Origin: JBDSZL01 sp039925145
Lineage (GTDB): Bacteria; Acidobacteriota; Vicinamibacteria; Vicinamibacterales; SCN-69-37
DNA: 8,042 bases
Direction: 5' to 3'
Assembly (NCBI GenBank): GCA_039925145.1
Contig: JBDSZL010000044.1
Span: 1-8,042, forward strand
The position numbers were made by a program, and so were the translations under genes. A model generated the notes under the pieces. That model did not search any database, was not told the origin of the DNA, and saw only the letters and a list, made by a program, of their open reading frames with translations. Below, piece after piece: positions 1 through 6,148 of this stretch (position 1 is its first letter; the number at the start of each line of letters is the position of its first letter).

Positions 1-890
1 GCGTTTTCGCCAAAGCGCATGACGACGATGCCGCCGACGACCTCACCCTTGCCGTCTAGCTCGGCAACGCCCCGGCGAAGATCGGGACCCAGGCGGACGG
101 AGGCCACGTCTCTGACTCGAATCGGCGTCCCCTTCGCATCAGCGCCAAGTGAGACGTTCTCGATGTCGGCGATTGACGAGAGGTACCCCTGGGCCCGCAC
201 CATGTACTCCCGGCCTGAGAACTCGAGCAGCCGCCCTTCCACGTCGTTGTTGCTGGATTTGATGGCCTGGATGACGTCACGAACGCCGAGTCGATACGCG
301 GCCAGCCGGTTCGGATCGACGTTCACCTGGTACTGCTTCACGAAACCGCCGATGCTCGCGACCTCGGCTACACCCGGTACCGACGCGAGCCAGTACCGGA
401 GATGCCAGTCCTGAAAGCTTCGCAACTCCGCAAGGTTGTGTTCACCCGTCTCGTCGATGAGGGCGTACTCAAACACCCAGCCGACGCCAGTGGCGTCTGG
501 ACCCAGCGTCGGACTGACCTCCGGTGGAAGCTGTCCTCGGAGGCCCTGGAGGTACTCGACCACTCGGCTTCGAGCCCAGTAGATGTCCGTGCCGTCCTGA
601 AAGATCACGTACACGTACGACACGCCGAAGTCCGTGAAGCCGCGAACCGACCGCACCTTCGGGGACGACACGAGGGCGGTGACGATCGGGTAGGTGATCT
701 GGTCTTCGATCAGATCGGGACTGCGTCCCGCCCACTCGGTCGCGATGATGACTTGGACGTCGGAGATGTCGGGCACCGCGTCGAGTGGTGTCCGCGTCAT
801 CGCCCAGACGCCCCAAAGGGTGAGCGCGATGGTCCCGGTGAACACCAGGAAGCGGTTGCGGGCGCACCACTCCAGAATTCGCTCGATCAC
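1..890 (-). CDS. cusA: CusA-type heavy-metal RND efflux pump, N-terminal part (runs off left edge)
   Basis: This is the inner-membrane, proton-driven pump subunit of a tripartite metal efflux system; family members export Cu(I)/Ag(I) or divalent metals through CusB/CusC-type partners. The 296 visible residues begin VIERILEWCARNRFLVF, with a first membrane helix at about residues 13-32. The RND porter hallmark TPLDAVPDISDVQV follows, and further on are RSPDLIEDQITYP, VRGFTDFGVSYVYV and SNNDVEGRLLEFSGREY, all typical of the heavy-metal (HME) branch. Full-length members have about 1,040 residues, so roughly 28% is present. The GTG start at 890-888 is supported by a perfect AGGAGG (901-896) five bases upstream; no ATG fits the N-terminus. 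It lies 28 bases after the free FixH-like gene and is the last visible operon gene. Metal specificity cannot be read here, because the substrate-site methionines known in E. coli CusA lie in the missing part. Confidence 0.93.
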   Translation of the reverse strand, partial: MIERILEWCARNRFLVFTGTIALTLWGVWAMTRTPLDAVPDISDVQVIIATEWAGRSPDLIEDQITYPIVTALVSSPKVRSVRGFTDFGVSYVYVIFQDGTDIYWARSRVVEYLQGLRGQLPPEVSPTLGPDATGVGWVFEYALIDETGEHNLAELRSFQDWHLRYWLASVPGVAEVASIGGFVKQYQVNVDPNRLAAYRLGVRDVIQAIKSSNNDVEGRLLEFSGREYMVRAQGYLSSIADIENVSLGADAKGTPIRVRDVASVRLGPDLRRGVAELDGKGEVVGGIVVMRFGEN

Positions 891-895
891 GATGG

Positions 896-901
896 CCTCC
901 T
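896..901 (-). promoter_or_regulatory. Shine-Dalgarno site deciding the GTG start of the CusA-type gene
   Basis: On the minus strand the hexamer AGGAGG sits five bases before GTG 890. It fixes a non-ATG start that a simple ATG search would miss, and it matches the expected N-terminus of the pump. Confidence 0.8.
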
Positions 902-918
902 GGGGCTCACACGCGTCT

Positions 919-1380
919 CTACTTCGCGGTCAACGTCAGCTTCTTTTCCGCGACCGCCTTGTTCTTTACCTTCACCGTGACCGTGACGTTCCAGGTGCCG
1001 GCCATCATGATCTGGCCTTTGCCCACGTATTTGCCGGCGTCGGCTGGTTTGTCGCTGACGGCCTTCAGGGCGACGCTGTTCTTCATCTCCGCCATCTTCA
1101 TCGCCGGCATCGCGGGCATCGCGAGCGACACCACGACGTCTGCACCGACGAGGGGCTTGCCATCGATGTTCGTGACCGTCGCGGTGAAGTCGTTCGCGCC
1201 AACCACTGGTGGATTGGGATCGGTCGAGAGGACCACCGTCGGCTCCTTCGGCTTGGGCGCCGCCGTCTGGGAAGCGGCATCAAGTCGTCCAGCCACGACG
1301 AACGCGGTCACGACGGAAAACAATGCGAGGGCACCGAACAGGGTCCGGTGAACGTGATGTGTCGATCGATTCAACGTCAT
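919..1380 (-). CDS. Exported FixH-like (YtkA-like) protein with methionine-rich motif
   Basis: This 153-residue protein is probably periplasmic or anchored in the inner membrane. Residues about 14-31 form a hydrophobic N-terminal segment (signal peptide or anchor), then comes an Ala/Pro/Lys linker. From about residue 48 there is a beta-rich domain of the FixH/YtkA-like type, with DGKPLVGADVVVSL, KYVGKGQIMMAGTWNVTV and a C-terminal lysine-rich strand. Residues 88-99 carry MPAMPAMKMAEM (Met 88, 91, 94, 96, 99), a plausible Cu(I)/Ag(I) thioether site by analogy with Met motifs in copper proteins; metal binding is inferred. The start at ATG 1380 is chosen because AAGGAG (1391-1386) lies five bases upstream; an in-frame extension to 1479 would overlap the adaptor gene and lacks signal-peptide character. 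The gene lies between the adaptor (23-base gap) and the pump (28-base gap). Its domain repeats the one fused to the adaptor C-terminus. A periplasmic metal chaperone or an accessory pump subunit are both possible. Confidence 0.85.
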   Translation of the reverse strand: MTLNRSTHHVHRTLFGALALFSVVTAFVVAGRLDAASQTAAPKPKEPTVVLSTDPNPPVVGANDFTATVTNIDGKPLVGADVVVSLAMPAMPAMKMAEMKNSVALKAVSDKPADAGKYVGKGQIMMAGTWNVTVTVKVKNKAVAEKKLTLTAK

Positions 1381-1403
1381 TTCTGCTCCTTCTTTGAACG
1401 GGT

Positions 1404-2915
1404 CTACTTGGCCACGAGCGGTTGTTGACGACTGCCGAGGGATTTCCCGGCGCGACTGACAGAGACGGTGAGATCCCAACGGCCTGCCATGAGCACCTGG
1501 CCGGTGCCGCGGTAGACGCCAGCCGACACGGCGGAGAGTGTCACCTCGTTCCGCATCGCCGGCATGTTCATCGTCGGCATCGCGGGCATGAAGAGTTGCA
1601 CCGTGACGTCGGCATCCGTGAGGGGCTTGCCCTGCGAGTCGGCGACGGTCGCCTCGAATTGGTTCTCGCCGATTCTTGCGGGATCGGGCACGGTGCGGAG
1701 GGCAACCTGTATGGCATCGCGGCTGGGGGGACTCGACGTCGTCGGTGATGGCGCATAACTCTGCAGGGCGCCACGAAGTTGACTCTCCGAATCGAGGAAG
1801 AACGCCGCCGCACTCGCGACCTCCTCGCCCTCGTCAACGCCCTTGGTAATCTGGATGTCCCCTCCCACGCGGCGCCCGATCGTCACAGCCCGAGGCACAA
1901 ACCGTCCGCCGCCCTCCGCGACGAACACGACCTGTTCGCGTCCGGAGTCGAGAACGGCGTCGGCCGGCAGGGTGATGCCTGTGATGGATCTTGTGGAGAG
2001 CTCGACCGTGGCGTACATGCCAGGTTTGAGACGGCCGCGGACGTTGGGAAACTCGTAACGCACCTTGTTGGTCCGGGTCTGCTCATCGAGGTACGGATAG
2101 ATGTACGCCACGCGCCCTGACTCGCTTTCCCCCGGATAGGCTTCCAGCGTGACAGTCGCGCGGCCGCCAACGTGCACGAACGGAATGTCCTGCTCGTAGA
2201 CGTCGGCCTCGACCCAGACCACGGAAAGGTCCGCGATCCGGTAGAGCGTCTGACCAGAAGTGACGTGGGCGCCCTTGACCGCCTGTTTCTCAATAACAAA
2301 GCCACTCGCCGGCGCCCTCAGGAGCAGTGCGTCCATGGGCTGACGACTCTCATCCAGCTCTCGCAGTTCCTCGGCGCTCACGTCCACCCGGACCAGGCGT
2401 TCGCGAGCCGCGGAGACCAGCGCGTCGGCCCGTATTTTCGTATCACTCAGAATCGACGCCGCCATCCGGTCGCGCGCCGCCATCGCGAGGACGTATTCGT
2501 GTTCGGCGGCCAGAAGGTCCGGACTGTAGAGCGTGAGGAGCGGCGCACCGCGCTCGACGAATCGACCGGTGTAATCAGCCGTGAGATCTCGGATCCAGCC
2601 GTCGAGCTTGATGTTGGCATCCACGACGCGTGTCTCGTCGTAGCGAACGGCGCCAATCGTCCGAATGGTCTGGCCCAGGTTCGACCGGGTCGCTTTCACG
2701 GTACGAACACCGATCAGCTGCTGTCGCCGCGTGTCGATGACAACGGGCCCACGCATCGGATCCTGGGCAGCCAGAGGCGCCGACGTGCCGCTTGACCGAG
2801 CCCCGGTGTTCGTTGGCTGAGGCGCCTGGCGGGCGCGCCACATCCACACTGCGCCTAGTCCGAGGGCACCCATCAGCACCCCGATTACCGCAGCCACTAC
2901 TCTTCTTCGAGTCAT
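1404..2915 (-). CDS. cusB: CusB-type periplasmic adaptor with C-terminal FixH-like domain
   Basis: This membrane-fusion protein of 503 residues links the inner-membrane pump to the outer-membrane factor. It has an N-terminal anchor or signal at about residues 6-26. Adaptor domains follow: a first lipoyl/barrel segment (IRTIGAVRYDETRVVDAN, DGWIRDLTADYTGRFVERG), a helical hairpin at about 135-192, and the second half-lipoyl (LLLRAPASGFVIEKQAVKG). The beta-barrel comes next (IADLSVVWVEADVYEQDIP, VRYEFPNVRGRLKPGMYA), then a membrane-proximal domain to about 388. A Pro/Ser/Thr linker (389-401) leads to an extra FixH-like domain (about 402-503) with MPAMPTMNMPAM at 443-454. Unlike many CusB proteins, no N-terminal YHS-like heavy-metal-binding domain (the usual YxCPMHP pattern) is present. 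The ATG at 2915 overlaps the upstream TolC gene stop (ATGA) and has GAGG seven bases upstream. The family call is firm; the metal is inferred. Confidence 0.93.
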   Translation of the reverse strand: MTRRRVVAAVIGVLMGALGLGAVWMWRARQAPQPTNTGARSSGTSAPLAAQDPMRGPVVIDTRRQQLIGVRTVKATRSNLGQTIRTIGAVRYDETRVVDANIKLDGWIRDLTADYTGRFVERGAPLLTLYSPDLLAAEHEYVLAMAARDRMAASILSDTKIRADALVSAARERLVRVDVSAEELRELDESRQPMDALLLRAPASGFVIEKQAVKGAHVTSGQTLYRIADLSVVWVEADVYEQDIPFVHVGGRATVTLEAYPGESESGRVAYIYPYLDEQTRTNKVRYEFPNVRGRLKPGMYATVELSTRSITGITLPADAVLDSGREQVVFVAEGGGRFVPRAVTIGRRVGGDIQITKGVDEGEEVASAAAFFLDSESQLRGALQSYAPSPTTSSPPSRDAIQVALRTVPDPARIGENQFEATVADSQGKPLTDADVTVQLFMPAMPTMNMPAMRNEVTLSAVSAGVYRGTGQVLMAGRWDLTVSVSRAGKSLGSRQQPLVAK

Positions 2916-4264
2916 CGCGCAGCCTCGTTGGCGAGAGTGACCTTGAACACGGCGGGAGCCAGCGAGGAGCCGACCGCGCGCTCGAGGTCGGCAACCGCGC
3001 GGCGCCACTCGACAAGCGCGCGGGCATACATGAGCTGCGCCTGAAGGAGCGTCCGCTCGTCGTCAATGAGCGACAGGACATCTGTGCGGTCTGTCTGGTA
3101 GCCGATTCTGGCGACGTCTACAGCCTGCCTCGATTGTGGGATGAGGACCGTGCGAAGCAGCGCCGCGCGCTCTTCCGCCGCTTTCACGTTCGAGTACGCG
3201 TCGCTGATGGCCGTTCGAACTCTCACGACGCGAGCAGCGGCCTCGGCTTCGGTGACGCTGAGGGCCGCTCGAGCTTCGGCACCGCGGGCCTCGATACCTT
3301 TCCGCGACCAAGGGGCTCGCGGCCACGAGACGCTCACCTGCGCCAGCCAGGCATCGGTCTGCCGCGGCTGCAGCATGTAGCCAGCACCAACCGACCAGTC
3401 CGGTGCCGTGGCGCTTTGTGCTACAACGCTTTCGGCCCGGGCGCGGTCAACGTCGAGGCGAACCGCACGGAGATCGGGCTGCTCGCGAGCGGCGATCGCC
3501 TGCAGGTCATCGAGAGAGCCCTGCAGTGTCGTTTCCTCAGGTTCGGCTACCGCTCCGACAGGGCTGTCGCTTGACCGATTCAGCAGCGCGTTCAGGTGAA
3601 TCGACGCCTGTTTTGCGGCCCGCTCGAGGTCCACGAGCTCCTCGTGGACCTTGGTCGCCTCGACGATCGTCTTGAGGACGTCCTTCTGTGCCGCGCGCCC
3701 GGCGGCATACTTGGCCTGTGCCATGTCCGCCATCTGATTCAGAAAATCAACGCTCTCGATGTGCGTGCTGATCGCGCGGCGGGCGGCGAACAGATCCCAG
3801 TAGGTCTCGGTGACGGCTTTGATCACGTCTCGTTCGCGCGACTTGACATTGGCCTCCGCCACACGGATCTCCGCTTCGGCGAGCGCCGTAGAGGCCGCTC
3901 GTTTGCCCCTGCCTGGCAGATCCTGCGAGGCCATGAACATGAACATGTTCGTGTTCGACGGATTCAGGGTGTTGACCGGCCATTGCCAGATCTGCGCCTC
4001 GAGGCGTGGCGGCATCAGAGCGCGCGCCTGAGTAGGACGCACACGAAGTGGCTCGACCTGCCGACGCGACACTTCCAAGTCAGCGTTGCGGCGAAGAGAC
4101 TCGTCGATCGCAGCCGCAAGACTGAGTGGGACGCCCCTCGCGGCTTCCGCAAGAGCGATGGACCGACCGGAGGCTTGGCCACCGATCAGATGCGACTGGG
4201 CATTGGCGACACCACCGGAAAGAACAAGACAAACGCTGAGCAGCGCGCAGAGAAGAGCCTTCAT
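2912..4264 (-). CDS. TolC-family outer-membrane efflux factor (CusC-like)
   Basis: This is the outer-membrane channel of the tripartite pump, 450 residues long and within the usual range for the family. A signal peptide covers residues 1-22 (hydrophobic core LLCALLSVCLVLSGG, cleavage after ANA). Two outer-membrane-efflux repeats follow, each rich in alternating Ala/Arg/Glu coiled-coil helix (about 45-220 and 245-440). Recognisable segments are LSLAAAIDESLRRNADLEVSRR, the methionine-rich NMFMFMASQDLPGRGKR typical of metal-efflux members, and VARIGYQTDRTDVLSLIDDER near the end. No lipobox cysteine is present, so unlike E. coli CusC it is probably not lipidated. ATG 4264 is preferred because AAAGGG lies just upstream; an in-frame GTG at 4276 would add four residues (MKGI) without a ribosome binding site. 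The stop overlaps the adaptor start by four bases, which implies translational coupling. I use no symbol because cusC is only one of several equivalent names. Confidence 0.92.
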   Translation of the reverse strand: MKALLCALLSVCLVLSGGVANAQSHLIGGQASGRSIALAEAARGVPLSLAAAIDESLRRNADLEVSRRQVEPLRVRPTQARALMPPRLEAQIWQWPVNTLNPSNTNMFMFMASQDLPGRGKRAASTALAEAEIRVAEANVKSRERDVIKAVTETYWDLFAARRAISTHIESVDFLNQMADMAQAKYAAGRAAQKDVLKTIVEATKVHEELVDLERAAKQASIHLNALLNRSSDSPVGAVAEPEETTLQGSLDDLQAIAAREQPDLRAVRLDVDRARAESVVAQSATAPDWSVGAGYMLQPRQTDAWLAQVSVSWPRAPWSRKGIEARGAEARAALSVTEAEAAARVVRVRTAISDAYSNVKAAEERAALLRTVLIPQSRQAVDVARIGYQTDRTDVLSLIDDERTLLQAQLMYARALVEWRRAVADLERAVGSSLAPAVFKVTLANEAAR

Positions 4265-4294
4265 GATCCCTTTCACACGAGATGATTCGGCCGT

Positions 4295-4338
4295 GCGTGG
4301 GCGCGTGGCGTGTCACGAGACACACCACGGCCCCACGC
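4295..4338. promoter_or_regulatory. Long GC-rich hairpin between the lipoprotein and TolC genes
   Basis: A near-perfect dyad is centred at 4316/4317. The inner stem pairs GTGGCGTGTC (4305-4314) with GACACACCAC (4319-4328) around the four-base loop ACGA, ten pairs including one G-U type. The outer stem pairs GCGTGGG (4295-4301) with CCCACGC (4332-4338). Between them is a short, mostly mismatched joint of three bases on each side. No T-run follows on either strand, so this is not a standard intrinsic terminator. It could be an intercistronic mRNA stabiliser or processing site, a partial attenuator, or a protein-binding palindrome. A smaller hairpin, CGTGT-CGCC-ACACG (4338-4351), abuts it on the lipoprotein side. 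Confidence 0.6.
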
Positions 4339-4362
4339 GTGTCGCCACACGTCAGAAGCGGA

Positions 4363-4776
4363 TCAAATAAGCAGAACGGAAAATGCGGAACGGTCGGGCG
4401 GACTACTGTCGATCTGGAACGGGTCGATCAGTCGGGCCGCTGTGGAGTACGGCACGTTCAACTGCCCCGCTGTCTTGAGTGAGGGATGTACCCAGGCCGC
4501 CACGGGGGCGGACAAGTTCCTCACCGCTTCAACCTTGGACGCGCCGAGGTCCTTGAAGACCTTGCAGCAGCTCGCCGAATTCATCGGCGCCGCGCTCATC
4601 AGCGCGGCGCTGCCCTCGTCAACGGCCATCGGGCACGTCATTTGATCGGGCTGCGCCACCATCATCCCGGACGCGCAGGCGGCGAGCGGGGCGAGGAGAA
4701 CGGCAGAGAGCAGAAGCACGACCGAGAAGGTTCGCTCGAGTCGCCGTCGCCCTGGTGGTTGCCGAAGGAGGGCCAT
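4363..4776 (-). CDS. Small Met/Cys lipoprotein-like protein at the head of the efflux operon
   Basis: This is a 137-residue exported protein of unknown function. It has a basic N-terminus (RQPPGRRRLER), a hydrophobic stretch at about 17-33 and a lipobox-like L31-A-A-C34, so it is probably a lipoprotein signal peptide; ordinary signal peptidase cleavage is an alternative. The mature part has MTCPM (46-50), several further methionines and a vicinal Cys70-Cys71 (SCCKVF), all candidate soft-metal ligands. The C-terminus is short and hydrophobic (FSVLLI). Small secreted proteins with M-x-C and CC motifs are often found in copper-efflux loci, but I cannot assign a named family. ATG 4776 is chosen because the signal sequence starts there; the open frame continues to 4905 but that part reads through a repeat. 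A TATACT element ends eight bases before the ATG, suggesting a short or absent leader. The TolC gene follows after 98 bases containing a hairpin. Confidence 0.7.
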   Translation of the reverse strand: MALLRQPPGRRRLERTFSVVLLLSAVLLAPLAACASGMMVAQPDQMTCPMAVDEGSAALMSAAPMNSASCCKVFKDLGASKVEAVRNLSAPVAAWVHPSLKTAGQLNVPYSTAARLIDPFQIDSSPPDRSAFSVLLI

Positions 4777-4784
4777 CCGCAATG

Positions 4785-4790
4785 AGTATA
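4785..4790 (-). promoter_or_regulatory. Possible -10 element (TATACT) for the efflux operon
   Basis: On the minus strand TATACT ends eight bases before ATG 4776, so transcription would begin at or almost at the start codon. No convincing -35 is seen at the normal 16-18 base spacing; the nearest TTGCGA is 22 bases away. An activator-dependent or leaderless promoter would fit, but this is a weak motif call. Confidence 0.4.
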
Positions 4791-4801
4791 GACCCGCCTT
4801 C

Positions 4802-4817
4802 TGCGATTGCCCTCGCA
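4802..4817. promoter_or_regulatory. Small inverted repeat upstream of the efflux operon, possible operator
   Basis: TGCGA and TCGCA form a perfect five-base dyad around TTGCCC, with further imperfect pairing outside. It lies 11-27 bases upstream of the TATACT element, where a metal-responsive regulator could bind. No regulator gene is in the window and the motif is short, so this is a tentative call. Confidence 0.25.
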
Positions 4818-4862
4818 AGAAGTCATGCGTATTGCGGGAAGAGGCCAGCAAGCCATCACGAT

Positions 4863-5098
4863 GCAGGGCACGGAGGTCAACGGACGCAGCGGAACAGGCC
4901 CTCATAGATCACCGGCGCCGATCTCGTGCATAGCGATGGTTTGGGCGGCCGATTGAGTTCCCGGAGCGGCAGCGATGGGTCGGACTCGAAGCCGTGCGTT
5001 GCGAGTTCACTGACGATCTGGTCCGCGGTCAAAAAGCACTGCGGCTGGCCGGAGAATCGCTGCCGGACCGCGCGAGATTCCTGATCCCGTGCGCGACG
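4863..5098. repeat. Direct repeat copy A (about 236 bases)
   Basis: The segment 4863-5056 matches 6149-6334 in the same orientation, with about six substitutions plus gaps of 3 and 5 bases. After an internal gap, 5057-5098 matches 6446-6488. The left edge is 14 bases beyond the stop codon of the gene remnant it carries. The right edge is immediately followed by ATG 5099 of the phosphotransferase reading frame. Confidence 0.88.
4877..5098 (-). pseudogene. Decayed 3' end of a methyltransferase-like gene, copy A
   Basis: Read on the minus strand, this copy keeps an open C-terminal segment: FSGQPQCFLTADQIVSEL, then HGFESDPSLPLRELNRP, ending APVIYEGLFRCVR and TGA at 4879-4877. The pattern of a hydrophobic strand, a (T/S)ADQI helix, a GFE strand and a final YEGLFR strand resembles the C-terminus of class I SAM-dependent methyltransferases. 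No SAM-binding motif remains, so the family is an inference. Upstream of FSGQ the reading frame has lost about 111 bases that copy B retains (6335-6445). An open frame continues on to 5233, but that part is antisense to the phosphotransferase gene and is not believable protein. No start or ribosome binding site is seen. Confidence 0.5.
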
Positions 5099-5191
5099 AT
5101 GAAAGCGAATGACTCGGCGGCCAGTGGCAGCCGGTGCATCGGCGCCCCAACAGACGCACCCGAGGCCACCGATCCGCTCCCGCGCGTTCGC

Positions 5192-5197
5192 TATTAC
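5192..5197 (+). promoter_or_regulatory. Possible -10 element (TATTAC) before the phosphotransferase GTG
   Basis: TATTAC ends nine bases before GTG 5207, a layout like the TATACT before the lipoprotein gene, and compatible with a leaderless transcript. No clear -35 is visible. It supports, but does not prove, the GTG start. Confidence 0.3.
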
Positions 5198-5206
5198 ACT
5201 TCGCCC

Positions 5207-6109
5207 GTGCGCGCGCCGCGAAGACGATCGCAATCACTGACGTGGGTTGAGCAGACTCTGGGCTCAGGCGCCCGCGTGGTCGCCACACGCCGGCTCACTG
5301 GCGGACTCACGTCGCTCGTCCGCGAACTGACGGTCGTGCAGAACCTCCGCCGTAGCCGCTACGTGCTGCGCTCATGGGCGTCCGACAACAAGTATATGGA
5401 CTGGACTCTGCGCGCCGTAGCCGCGGAGGCCGCGGTCCTCACCACACTGGAGCGGACCGATGTGCCGGCGCCGCGGATCGTTGCGTTCACGAGCGACGTG
5501 TCGGCCGGCGGCCCTGCCCTGCTCATGACGCGCGTGCCTGGGCGCGTGTTCCTGATGCCGCGCGACCGGGAGCACTGGCTCCGCCAGATGGCTCAGATGC
5601 TCGCGCGTATTCACGCGCTCAGCCCACCGGGCGCCGAGTTCGAGTCCTGGCTTGACACCAGCGCGCTCACGACGCCGAACGACGCATCACGCGCGGAGAC
5701 TTGGCGCAACGCGTTTGCACTGGTTGCCCAGCAGCGCACGCCCACTCGTACCTGCTTCATCCATCGGGACTATCAGCACTTCAACCTGTTGTGGTCTCGC
5801 GGGCGGCTGACGGGCGTGGTCGACTGGGGCGGCGCGGGCTCAGGGCCCCCGGACATCGACGTCGGCCACTGCCGCCTGAACCTCACGCTGCTCTTCTCCG
5901 TGCACGTCGCAGAACGGTTCCGCGAGTTGTACGAAGCCGAGTCCGGACGCGCCGTCGATCCGTATTGGGACCTGTATGCGCTCTTATCGTACGGGCCGGA
6001 CTGGAAGAACTTCCTGCCGCTTCAAATTGGCGGACGCGCACCGTTCGAGGTCGAAGGAATGACTCGCAGGATGGAAGAAGTGGTCGCCCTCGCGTTGCGC
6101 CGCACGTGA
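5207..6109 (+). CDS. APH-family phosphotransferase (aminoglycoside/choline kinase fold)
   Basis: This cytoplasmic kinase-fold enzyme of 300 residues transfers phosphate from ATP to a small molecule that cannot be named from sequence. The nucleotide-binding loop is RLTGGLTS (29-36), followed by a beta-strand YVLRSW where Arg55 occupies the usual catalytic-Lys region, and the helix Glu in AAEAAVL (E74). Brenner's motif is HRDYQHFN (H186, catalytic D188, N193), and the metal-binding Asp is in DWGGAGSGPPDIDVGHCRLNL (D206). That last motif is typical of a broad phosphotransferase family found in high-GC bacteria. GTG 5207 gives a normal-length N-terminus ahead of LTWVEQTLG. Alternative in-frame starts are ATG 5099 (336 residues) and ATG 4994 (371 residues), but the latter begins inside direct repeat A, antisense to the gene remnant. 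No ribosome binding site is clear for any of them. Repeat copies flank the gene, suggesting acquisition or local rearrangement. A role in resistance is possible but not shown. Confidence 0.85.
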   Translation: MRAPRRRSQSLTWVEQTLGSGARVVATRRLTGGLTSLVRELTVVQNLRRSRYVLRSWASDNKYMDWTLRAVAAEAAVLTTLERTDVPAPRIVAFTSDVSAGGPALLMTRVPGRVFLMPRDREHWLRQMAQMLARIHALSPPGAEFESWLDTSALTTPNDASRAETWRNAFALVAQQRTPTRTCFIHRDYQHFNLLWSRGRLTGVVDWGGAGSGPPDIDVGHCRLNLTLLFSVHVAERFRELYEAESGRAVDPYWDLYALLSYGPDWKNFLPLQIGGRAPFEVEGMTRRMEEVVALALRRT

Positions 6110-6148
6110 GCGCATGGGTGTCTTCGCTATTGGCAGCGGTCGGCCGCC

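Noticed and set aside
402..1428. Long plus-strand open frames opposite the pump and FixH genes (402-980 and 694-1428)
   Set aside because: They are Arg/His/Asp-rich antisense shadows in GC-rich DNA with no domain pattern; the minus-strand products are clear family members.
2172..3574. Plus-strand open frames of 207 and 260 residues opposite the adaptor and TolC genes
   Set aside because: They have no recognisable motifs and lie fully antisense to well-supported CDSs.
4295..4338. The hairpin as a rho-independent terminator
   Set aside because: No run of T follows the stem on either strand, and the TolC gene continues the same operon.
4877..5233. Minus-strand open frame of 118 residues as an intact gene
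   Set aside because: Its first part is antisense to the phosphotransferase gene and low-complexity; only the C-terminal part is gene-like and is a truncated remnant.
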